Shown piece after piece: positions 25,759 through 32,750 of a stretch of 64,000 bases of DNA. The notes under the pieces are model-generated. The model made no database searches, was not told the origin of the DNA, and saw nothing but the letters and a program-made list of their open reading frames with translations. Position 1 is the stretch's first letter, and each line of letters begins with the position of its first letter. The translations under genes and the position numbers were made by a program. Source of the stretch: Lentzea nigeriaca. GTDB lineage: Bacteria > Actinomycetota > Actinomycetes > Mycobacteriales > Pseudonocardiaceae. The stretch spans positions 806,001-870,000 of the forward strand of contig NZ_JAFBCX010000001.1 of NCBI RefSeq assembly GCF_016907955.1. Direction: 5' to 3'.

Positions 25759-26431
25759 GCCACATCCTCGGTCCGACGACGAAAGGTCGCAACAGCCCGA
25801 TCACCTCGCGGTCGGGCCGTCCGTTCAGTTCTTCCTCCGCGACGCGACGGGCGATCCCGGCCAGGAAGTCGGCCACCTGCACGCGCGCGTCGTGCTGCGA
25901 GTCCACCAAAGTCAGGCTTTCCAGCTGCGGCGCCAGCTTCTTGAGCTGCCGGATCCGCCCGTCGGTCAACGACAGCTGCTGGTCGTGCACGATCGACACC
26001 GGACCGCTCCCCAGGAACTGCCACTGCGCGACAGCACGAAGGATGGCCGGGAACAACGGATCCAGCGTCCCGCGCGGGCCGCGGGCGCGCAGCAGGTCGT
26101 TGTAGTGCTCCAGCGGTCCCGTGACGGCACCGAACTCCGCGCGCACCCGCGACGCGAGGAACCGCCGCTTGTCCACGAGCTGCACACGCGCCTTGCCCAC
26201 CAGGGGACCGGCAGGCCCGAGGAACCACAGCAGCACCCACCGGTTCTTCGTGCGCAGCAGGTGGTTCGCCTTGTACTCCACCGCGGGCGACTTGATCATC
26301 GACCGCAGCGAGGCGACGCAGTCCGCGGCCTCCTCGTGCGACATCCGCACGCCGGCGTGGGCGAAGACCGCCGTGACGCCGCCGACGAGCTTCTCGCCCT
26401 CGGAACCGGACTCGTCGCAGGCGATCTCCAT
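25751..26431 (-). CDS. DUF3800-like protein
   Basis: A 226-residue cytoplasmic protein opening with MEIACDESGSEGEKLVGG, the acidic 'DESG' start of DUF3800 proteins, which have an RNase H-like fold. A middle EYKANHLL segment and a late SIVHDQQ, then VDSQHDARVQVADFLAGI with the Asp usually needed in the last metal site, fit that assignment. DUF3800 proteins are common near mobile or defence genes, but biochemical function is not settled. ATG at 26431 overlaps the stop of the upstream remnant (TGATG), and its own end overlaps the methyltransferase start, giving a three-gene coupled unit. Confidence 0.7.
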   Translation of the reverse strand: MEIACDESGSEGEKLVGGVTAVFAHAGVRMSHEEAADCVASLRSMIKSPAVEYKANHLLRTKNRWVLLWFLGPAGPLVGKARVQLVDKRRFLASRVRAEFGAVTGPLEHYNDLLRARGPRGTLDPLFPAILRAVAQWQFLGSGPVSIVHDQQLSLTDGRIRQLKKLAPQLESLTLVDSQHDARVQVADFLAGIARRVAEEELNGRPDREVIGLLRPFVVGPRMWRA

Positions 26432-26796
26432 CAGGACATCCGGAACACGGGACCACGGGTGCGGAAGGGCGGAAGGGCGCCGGCCGGAACCGGGAACGCG
26501 TGCTCGCGCCGGATCCGCAGCACATCGCAACAGCCGTCGGTGATCACCGGAATCGGCCCGGCGGACGGGCAGTCGGACGCGCGTTCGAGCAGGTCGACGC
26601 CGGGCTGCAGCACCGTGCCGCCGCGCCCGCGCACCGTCACCCTGCCCGCGATGTCCTCGACGGGCACCGTGAACTTGCGGACGAGCGAGGACTTGCCGAT
26701 ACCCGGTGCTCCCCGGAGGAAGACCGGTCGGACGACGGCGACGTGCGGCAGCACCTCCGGACGCTGTGCTGGTGTCACGGTGACTGTGGATCTCAT
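26431..26796 (-). pseudogene. MoxR ATPase / vWA-like protein fusion remnant
   Basis: A 121-residue frame joining two unrelated ends. Residues 1-42 are the start of a MoxR-type ATPase with Walker A (GAPGIGKS, 29-36) but no Walker B or sensor. Residues about 50-121 match the C-terminal end of vWA-like metallopeptidase partner proteins (TVRGRGGTVLQPGVDLLE, then VITDGCCDVLRIRREH and GPVFRMS), without the DxSxS metal site. The simplest reading is one large deletion that fused the 5' end of the ATPase gene to the 3' end of its neighbour in frame. The product cannot work as either protein. It is still positioned to couple translation of the DUF3800 gene. Confidence 0.65.
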
Positions 26797-26842
26797 CGCA
26801 GGTGAGGATGCCCGACCGGCCCAGTTCCGGTCGCGCGAATTT

Positions 26843-26914
26843 GTTGACAGCCGCAGTGGTCTGGTGCTGTGATTCAACGCACATAAGATAGGAAAGCTTC
26901 TTAACTAAATCGCC
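26843..26914 (+). promoter_or_regulatory. Candidate cellulase promoter and operator
   Basis: A perfect TTGACA (26843-26848), 18 bases and then TGTGAT (26867-26872) resemble a housekeeping promoter. Just downstream, TAGGAAAGCTTCTTAAC (about 26889-26905) is an AT-rich imperfect palindrome centred on AAGCTT in an otherwise GC-rich region, placed where a repressor would block transcription. The gene starts at 26949. Confidence 0.45.
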
Positions 26915-26948
26915 GCCACCCTGTTGTTCCCTCACACAGGAGGCACCT

Positions 26949-28631
26949 GTGGCCAGATCCCTGTTCCTGGTCCTACCAGCAGCGCTGGTGCTCGCCGTCC
27001 CTGCCGTCGCGGTCGCCGCCCCGGTCCAGTACCAGGCGGAGGACGCGACGATCTCGAACGGCCTCGTCGAGTCCAACCACTCCGGCTTCACCGGCTCGGG
27101 CTTCGTCAACTACGACAACGAGGTCGGCAGCTCCGTCGAGTTCACCGTGTCGTCGCCGAGCGCGGGCCCGGCGACGCTCACGTTCCGGTTCGCCAACGGC
27201 ACCACAGCGAACCGCCCGATGGACATCACGGTCAACGGCTCGCCGGCGGCGGACGAGCTGTCGTTCCCCGGCACGGGCGCGTGGACCACGTGGCAGACCC
27301 GCACCACCACCGTGAACCTGACCGCGGGCACCAACAAGATCAAGGCGACCGCCACGACGTCCAACGGCGGCCCGAACGTCGACCGGCTCGACGTCGAACC
27401 CCCGTCCGGCACGCCGGACACCGAGGCCCCCTCGACACCGGGCAACCTGCGCTCCACGGCGCAGACCGCGTCGTCGATCACGCTGGCGTGGGACGCGTCG
27501 ACGGACAACGTGGGCGTGAGCGGCTACGTGCTGTCCAACGGCCAGACCGCGACCGGCACCACGCACACCGTCACCGGCCTCACGCCGGACACCTCGTACA
27601 CCTTCACCGTGCAGGCGCGGGACGCGGCGGGGAACCTGTCCGGCGCCTCGAACTCCGTCACGGTGAAGACCACGCCGGGCACCCCCGGCGGCACCAGGCC
27701 GCACGACATCAACGGCCTGCTGCGGGTGTGCGGTGTGCAGCTGTGCAACCAGTACGGCAAGCCGATCCAGCTGCGCGGCATGAGCACGCACGGCATCCAG
27801 TGGTACCACCAGTGCGCCAAGGCCGCGTGGTGGGACGCGCTGGTGAACGACTGGAACGCGGACTTCATCCGCGTCGCCATGTACATCCAGGAGGACGGCT
27901 ACGAGACCGACCCCCGCAAGTTCACCGACATGATGCACGGCTACATCGAGGAAGCCACGCGCCGCGGCATCTACGTCCTCGTCGACTGGCACCAGCTCAC
28001 GCCGGGCGACCCGAACTACAACCTGGCGCGCGCCAAGACGTTCTTCACCGAGATCGCCCAGCGGCACAAGGACAAGACCAACATCATCTACGACATCGCG
28101 AACGAGCCGAACAACGTCTCGTGGGCGAAGGTCAAGTCCTACGCCGAGCAGATGATCCCGGTCATCCGCAATATCGACCCGGACAGCCTCATCGTCTCCG
28201 GCACGCACGGCTGGTCGACGTTCGGCCACTCCGACGGCGAGGACCCGTCGGTGGTGCTGAACAACAGGGTCAACGCGACCAACTTCATGTACTCGTTCCA
28301 CTTCTACGCGGCGTCCCACAAGGACGCCTACCTCAGCGTCCTCGACCGGGTGTCGAGCCAGGTCCCGGTGTTCGTGACCGAGTACGGCACGCAGACCTCG
28401 TCCGGTGGTGGCGGCAACGACTTCACGATGTCGCAGAAGTACCTGGACCTGATGGCGCAGAAGAAGATCTCCTGGGCCAACTGGAACTACTCCGACGACG
28501 AGCTGTCTGGCGCGGTCTTCAAGACCGGCACCTGCGCGGGCAACACGTTCGCGGGAACCGGTGTGCTGAAGCCGGCCGGTGTGTGGGTGCGTGAACGCAT
28601 CCGCACCCCGGACAACTTCCCGACCAGCTAG
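26949..28631 (+). CDS. Secreted cellulase: CBM6/35-like, Fn3 and GH5 domains
   Basis: Exported endo-beta-1,4-glucanase of 560 residues. A signal peptide (1-24) is followed by a carbohydrate-binding module of the CBM6/35 type (about 27-150, starting VQYQAEDATISNG), a fibronectin type III domain (about 156-240), and a GH5 barrel (about 250-550). The barrel shows LRGMSTHGIQW, VLVDWHQLTPG, acid/base Glu in YDIANEPNN, and nucleophile Glu in VFVTEYGTQ. GTG start with AGGAGG seven bases upstream. The Fn3 linker and Ca-binding-type CBM are common in actinomycete cellulases. A perfect hairpin follows the stop. Regulated through the promoter/operator region upstream. Confidence 0.94.
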   Translation: MARSLFLVLPAALVLAVPAVAVAAPVQYQAEDATISNGLVESNHSGFTGSGFVNYDNEVGSSVEFTVSSPSAGPATLTFRFANGTTANRPMDITVNGSPAADELSFPGTGAWTTWQTRTTTVNLTAGTNKIKATATTSNGGPNVDRLDVEPPSGTPDTEAPSTPGNLRSTAQTASSITLAWDASTDNVGVSGYVLSNGQTATGTTHTVTGLTPDTSYTFTVQARDAAGNLSGASNSVTVKTTPGTPGGTRPHDINGLLRVCGVQLCNQYGKPIQLRGMSTHGIQWYHQCAKAAWWDALVNDWNADFIRVAMYIQEDGYETDPRKFTDMMHGYIEEATRRGIYVLVDWHQLTPGDPNYNLARAKTFFTEIAQRHKDKTNIIYDIANEPNNVSWAKVKSYAEQMIPVIRNIDPDSLIVSGTHGWSTFGHSDGEDPSVVLNNRVNATNFMYSFHFYAASHKDAYLSVLDRVSSQVPVFVTEYGTQTSSGGGGNDFTMSQKYLDLMAQKKISWANWNYSDDELSGAVFKTGTCAGNTFAGTGVLKPAGVWVRERIRTPDNFPTS

Positions 28632-28637
28632 TGTTCG

Positions 28638-28683
28638 ATGAAGGGAACCTTCAGCCACCGAGGTGGATGAAGGTTCCCTTCAT
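28638..28683. terminator. Perfect 16-bp hairpin terminator (ATGAAGGGAACC type)
   Basis: Arms ATGAAGGGAACCTTCA and its exact complement at 28668-28683 enclose 14 bases. It lies between the convergent cellulase and GCS2 genes, touching the GCS2 stop. The arm sequence is itself almost palindromic (GAAGG/CCTTC). Similar arms occur at 39510-39562 and more distantly at 3751-3802. Confidence 0.8.
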
Positions 28684-30161
28684 CAGGTCAGCGGCCAGGT
28701 GTGCACGGGTTCGTTGGCGTGCATTAGCTCCACATAGGACCGGAGCATCGTGCGCAACGCGTCCGCCCGGTCCAGGTGCGTGTGGTCGTAGTGCCGGTGG
28801 AACTCCCGCGCCTGCCACGTCGCCCCGTTCACGCCGGTGAGACAGCGCTGTTCGATGACGCCCAGTAAACGGTCCCGTTCCGCCGAGTCGACGCCCCAGC
28901 GGATCAGACCTTCGTGCGCCAGCGGGAGGAGCCTGCGCAGCACCAGCTCCACCACGGGCACGGTGCCGACACCGGGCCAGTACATCTGAGCGTCCATGCC
29001 GTTGCGGGAGGCGGCGTTGAAGTTCTCCTCGGCGGCCTGGAAGCTCATCTGGGACCACAGTGGACGCTCGTCCTCCGCCAGCGCCCGCACCAGGCCGAAG
29101 TACAGCGCGGCGTTCGCCAGGGTGTCCACGATCGTGGGCCCGGCGGGCAGCACCCGGTTCTCGACGCGCAGGTGCGGCCGGTCCCGCACCACGTCGTACA
29201 CCGGGCGGTTCCAGCGGTAGATGGTGCCGTTGTGCAGCTTCAGCTCGCTCAACGCCGGCGTGTCGCCGTGGTCGAGGACGGCGAGCGGGTCCTCCTCGTC
29301 GCAGATGGGCAGCAACGCGGGGAAGTACCTGACGTTCTCCTCGAACAGGTCGAAGATCGAGTTGATCCACCGCTCGCCGAACCACACGCGCGGTCGCACG
29401 CCCTGGGCCTTGAGCTCGTCACCGCGGGTGTCGGTGGCCTGCTGGAACAACGCGATGCGGGTCTCGCGCCACAGCTCCTTGCCGAGGAAGAACGGCGAGT
29501 TCGCGCCGATCGCGACCTGCACGCCCGCGATGGCCTGGGCCGCGTTCCAGTAGGCGGGGAACTGCTCCGGCGACACCTGCAGGTGCAGCTGCGTGCTGGT
29601 GCAGGCCGCCTCGGGCACGATCGAGCTGGCCGTGAGGTGCAGCCGTTCGACGCCGTCGATGGAGATCTGCAGGTCCTCGCCCCGCGCGGCCAACACCTGC
29701 TCGTTGAGCAGCGCGTACCTGGGGTTGCTCGACAGCTGGTCGGGCGTGACGTGCTTGGAGCGCAGCGTCGGCAGGATGCCGTTGATGACCATGTGCGCGC
29801 CGATCGCGCGCGCCTTCTCCTCGGCGGAGTTCAGGCTGCGGCGGACCGTCTCCTCGAACGAGGTGATGCCGCCGCCCGCGAGCCTGCGCGGCGCCACGTT
29901 GATCTCGATGTTCCACTGGCCGAGCTCGGTCACGAAGTCCGGGTCGTCGATGACCTCGAGCGCCTCGTGGTTCTTCATCGCCGGGTCGCCGTGCTCGTCG
30001 ATGAGGTTGATCTCGATCTCCAGGCCGGTCATCGGCCTCTCGAAGTCGAACCGGGCCTCACGCAGCATCCTGGCGAACACGTCGAGGCAGCGCCGGACCT
30101 TCGTCCGGTACCGCGTGCGGTCCTCACGGGTGAACTCGTGCTTCGCGACGTCCTCGCCCAT
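28683..30161 (-). CDS. Glutamate-cysteine ligase family 2 (GCS2) protein
   Basis: ATP-dependent carboxylate-amine ligase of 492 residues. The ATP/metal-binding core shows GLEIEINLIDEHG, then QWNIEINVAPRRL, a middle STQLHLQVSPEQF, and RVENRVLPAGPTIVD late in the barrel, as in GCS2-type enzymes. Mycothiol producers do not need glutathione, so it may make gamma-glutamylcysteine for ergothioneine or another gamma-glutamyl compound; no egt genes are adjacent. GTG or ATG start at 30161. Monocistronic, with the upstream PPTase gene on the same strand 117 bp away. Confidence 0.85.
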   Translation of the reverse strand: MGEDVAKHEFTREDRTRYRTKVRRCLDVFARMLREARFDFERPMTGLEIEINLIDEHGDPAMKNHEALEVIDDPDFVTELGQWNIEINVAPRRLAGGGITSFEETVRRSLNSAEEKARAIGAHMVINGILPTLRSKHVTPDQLSSNPRYALLNEQVLAARGEDLQISIDGVERLHLTASSIVPEAACTSTQLHLQVSPEQFPAYWNAAQAIAGVQVAIGANSPFFLGKELWRETRIALFQQATDTRGDELKAQGVRPRVWFGERWINSIFDLFEENVRYFPALLPICDEEDPLAVLDHGDTPALSELKLHNGTIYRWNRPVYDVVRDRPHLRVENRVLPAGPTIVDTLANAALYFGLVRALAEDERPLWSQMSFQAAEENFNAASRNGMDAQMYWPGVGTVPVVELVLRRLLPLAHEGLIRWGVDSAERDRLLGVIEQRCLTGVNGATWQAREFHRHYDHTHLDRADALRTMLRSYVELMHANEPVHTWPLT

Positions 30162-30278
30162 GGTTGGCCTCCCGACGCTCGAGGTTCACCCCACCACTGT
30201 GCACCATGGTTGATCAATCCGACAGCTGTGCGTCCTGCACGGTGGGAATCGAGGGCGGCCCAGGCCGAGTAGCCGCCG

Positions 30279-30923
30279 CTACCCGCTCGCGGGCACGGCG
30301 ATGGAGGTGATCAGGATGTCGCCCTGCACCAGCCAGCGGCCGCTGAACCCGGCGATCGGGGTGTCCGGCAGCAGGATCCGCGAGTAGAACGTGCCGTCCG
30401 CCTGCAGCGTGATGTCGGCGTCCTCGAACCCGAGCCAGCGCTGCGTGACCGGGTACCAGGCCTTGTAGGTCGACTCCTTCGCGCTGAACAGGAGCCGGTC
30501 CCAGCAGATCTTCGGGTCGTCGACCTTCAGGCCGGGCATCCTGCGCAGCTCCGCCGGGATCGCGATGGCGTTCAGCACGCCGTCCGGTGCGGGACCGTGC
30601 GGTTCAGCGTCGATGCCGATAGTCCTGAAGTCGCTGGTCAAGGCCAGTGCCGCGGCGCGGTAGCCGGAGCAGTGGGTGAGGCTGCCGACGACGCCGTCCG
30701 GCCACTGCGGCTCCCGCTTCGGGCCCGGCAGGATCGCCGCCGGTGCGACACCGAGGCGCTTCATGGCCTCACGGGCGCACCAGCGGGCCGTGCCGAACTC
30801 GAACCTGCGCTTCGGGACGGCGTTGCCGATGAGCGCCTCCTCCTCGGGGAAGAGCTCGACCGGCAGGTCGTCGTCGTACCGCTCCACCGCCGCGATCGGC
30901 GGGGGAAGAAGCTGCTCCAGCAC
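30279..30923 (-). CDS. 4'-phosphopantetheinyl transferase (PptT/Sfp-EntD type)
   Basis: Moves phosphopantetheine from CoA to carrier proteins of fatty acid, polyketide and peptide synthases. The 214-residue protein has the EntD-like motifs: GSLTHCSGYRAAAL, the metal-binding GIDAEPHGP, and FSAKESTYKAWYP with the catalytic Lys/Glu. It begins with a GTG immediately after the stop of the metallophosphoesterase gene, so the two are co-translated. The same pairing is known in mycobacteria (pptT with pptH). Serves carrier proteins genome-wide. Confidence 0.93.
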   Translation of the reverse strand: MLEQLLPPPIAAVERYDDDLPVELFPEEEALIGNAVPKRRFEFGTARWCAREAMKRLGVAPAAILPGPKREPQWPDGVVGSLTHCSGYRAAALALTSDFRTIGIDAEPHGPAPDGVLNAIAIPAELRRMPGLKVDDPKICWDRLLFSAKESTYKAWYPVTQRWLGFEDADITLQADGTFYSRILLPDTPIAGFSGRWLVQGDILITSIAVPASG

Positions 30924-31742
30924 CTATGACTCCCGCAGCACGTCGTGCAGCTTCACCTGGGTGGTGCCGCGTGGTTTCCACTCGCGCGGGTAGCCGAGCG
31001 AGACCTCGTCGAAGCGCACGCCGTCGTAGTGCGTCGTCCGAGGGATGTGCAGGTGGCCGTAGACCATCTCGACCGCGTTGAACCGCTTGTGCCAGTCGGC
31101 GGTCAGCGTCGTGCCGCACCAGAGCGCGAACTCGGGGTAGCGCAGCACGAACGTGGGGTCGCGCACGAGCGGGTAGTGGTTGACGAGCACGGTCGGGCCG
31201 CTGACCTGCTCGAGGCGTTCCTCGGTCTCCGCCACCCGTGCGCGGCACCAGGCCTCGCGCGACGGGTACGGGTCGGGGTGCAGGAAGTACTCGTCCGTGC
31301 ACACCACCCCGGCCTCGTGCGCGATGGCGAGAGCCGATTTCACGTCCGTGGCGCCATGCGGCCGAAAGGAGTAGTCGTAACCAAGGAACAGTGGACACAC
31401 AGTGACCGGACCTCGCTCGCCGGGGAAAACCACGTACGGATCTTCCGGCGTGATCACGTCGAGGCTCCGGCACAGCTCGACGAGCTGCTTGTAGCGCATC
31501 TCGCCGCGGGCCTGGTTCTCGTCGTCCTTCGTGGTCCAGAGCTCGTGGTTACCCGGTGACCAGACGATCTGCGCGAACCTGGGCCGCAGCGTGCGCAGGG
31601 TCCACTCGATGTCGGCGAACTTCTCGCCGACGTCGCCGGCGATGATCAGCCAGTCGCCGGGGTCAGGCGAGGCGATCGCGTCCACGACACGGCGGTTGTC
31701 CTGGTAGGAGACGTGCAGGTCGCTGGTCGCCAGAAGCTTCAC
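30924..31742 (-). CDS. Metallophosphoesterase, PptH-like phosphopantetheinyl hydrolase candidate
   Basis: Calcineurin-fold phosphoesterase of 272 residues with the full metal site: SDLHVSY, IAGDVGEKF, SPGNHELW, VNHYP and YGHLHIPR. It lies directly upstream of the PPTase, with the stop and next start adjoining. In Mycobacterium tuberculosis the neighbour of pptT, Rv2795c (PptH), removes phosphopantetheine from carrier proteins, the reverse of the PPTase. Gene order and family fit the same role; that is inference. Length is somewhat shorter than PptH. ATG at 31742. Confidence 0.85.
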   Translation of the reverse strand: MKLLATSDLHVSYQDNRRVVDAIASPDPGDWLIIAGDVGEKFADIEWTLRTLRPRFAQIVWSPGNHELWTTKDDENQARGEMRYKQLVELCRSLDVITPEDPYVVFPGERGPVTVCPLFLGYDYSFRPHGATDVKSALAIAHEAGVVCTDEYFLHPDPYPSREAWCRARVAETEERLEQVSGPTVLVNHYPLVRDPTFVLRYPEFALWCGTTLTADWHKRFNAVEMVYGHLHIPRTTHYDGVRFDEVSLGYPREWKPRGTTQVKLHDVLRES

Positions 31743-31941
31743 GGTTCGAACGTTATCTCTGACGTCAACGACGAGCGGTCGGTGCCACCCGGTAGTGGGA
31801 GCAATGACACGACCGGTTATCCGTTCGTCGCAGACAGTGCGCCACTCGTCTCAACAGGGCAGGCCGTGTATCGCCGCCGCACGTCCGCTCATCGCCTTCT
31901 ATGGCCTACGTACTTACCGGTTTTCCGGTGGTCTTCCTACT

Positions 31942-31955
31942 GTGAGCGCTGTCAC
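31942..31955. promoter_or_regulatory. Palindrome in the 5' region of the DUF4096 gene
   Basis: GTGAGCGCTGTCAC has paired GTGA/TCAC ends around a GCGC-like centre and lies 33 bp before the ATG, over the likely promoter. It resembles LacI-type operators but is not perfectly symmetric. A nearby ACCGGTTTTCCGGT (31915-31928) is also self-complementary. Confidence 0.3.
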
Positions 31956-31987
31956 CTGACGGAAAAGTCCTGGCGGAGGACCACACC

Positions 31988-32743
31988 ATGACCGACTCAC
32001 AGTTCGCTCGTACCCCGGACCCGCGACTCGCGCGGCAGGTCCCGCCCCGTCAAGTGCCACAGCGGCCCCTTCCCCCGCGCCAGGCCGCGGCCGGCCAGGT
32101 GCCGACGCGCTACGGCCAGCCCGTGGACCCGCGCCTCGCGGCCAACCCCTCGTTCCGCCGCACCGTCGGCGCCGAGATCCGCCAGGCCCAGCAGCACTCG
32201 GCCTACGCCGTCCCGCAGCGCCGCACCACCGCCGAGGACACGGCACTGGCCACACTGCTCCGCTCCCGTCAGCGCGCCGAGTCCGCCCGCCAGGACACGC
32301 GGCCCGTCGACACAGCCCCGCGCCAGGACTCGTGGATGCGCACGTCGTGGCCGGAGAGCGGCAGCGAGGCCGGTCGCGGTGACGTCATCGAGCAACTCTC
32401 CTCGCGCCTCGTCAGCCCCACCCTGTGGGCGGTGGTCGAGCCGCTGATCCCGCCCGCCAAGGTCCGCCGCCAGGGCGGTGGCCGCGGCCGCGTGTGCAAC
32501 CGCTCCGTCTTCACCGCGATCGTCTTCGTGCTCTCGTCGGGCTGCGCGTGGCGGCACCTGCCGGCGTCGTTCGGCGTGACCGTGCCGACCGTGCACCGCC
32601 GCTTCCAGGAGTGGACCGACCTGGGCCTGTGGGTCCGCCTGCGCCGTGCCGCGGCGGAGGGCGCCTGCGGCACCGAGGAGATCGACTGGATCCGCGCGGT
32701 GCTGGACGCGGCCGACCGCCGGGCCGCGAAGGCGGCCAGCTGA
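31988..32743 (+). CDS. Transposase-derived DUF4096 protein without catalytic domain
   Basis: A 251-residue protein in two parts. Residues 1-130 are low-complexity, rich in Arg, Gln, Pro and Ala, and unlike any transposase. Residues about 140-250 are the N-terminal helix-turn-helix domain of IS5-family (DUF4096) transposases: LWAVVEPLIPPA, FTAIVFVLSSGCAWRHLP, TVPTVHRRFQEWTDLGLW. The frame then stops where the DDE catalytic domain should begin (after RAVLDAADRRA). A strong GGAGG ribosome binding site precedes the ATG. No inverted repeats or second transposase frame are seen. This suggests a host-recruited DNA-binding protein, although a truncated insertion sequence is possible. Confidence 0.75.
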   Translation: MTDSQFARTPDPRLARQVPPRQVPQRPLPPRQAAAGQVPTRYGQPVDPRLAANPSFRRTVGAEIRQAQQHSAYAVPQRRTTAEDTALATLLRSRQRAESARQDTRPVDTAPRQDSWMRTSWPESGSEAGRGDVIEQLSSRLVSPTLWAVVEPLIPPAKVRRQGGGRGRVCNRSVFTAIVFVLSSGCAWRHLPASFGVTVPTVHRRFQEWTDLGLWVRLRRAAAEGACGTEEIDWIRAVLDAADRRAAKAAS

Positions 32744-32750
32744 CGATCGC

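Noticed and set aside
26973..28658. Long minus-strand open frame opposite the cellulase gene
   Set aside because: Arg/Gly/Val-rich with no motif; it is the antisense shadow of a high-GC gene whose plus-strand reading has a signal peptide and three recognised domains.
31988..32743. Complete IS5-family insertion sequence
   Set aside because: Catalytic DDE domain, terminal inverted repeats and target duplication are all missing; only the HTH domain remains.
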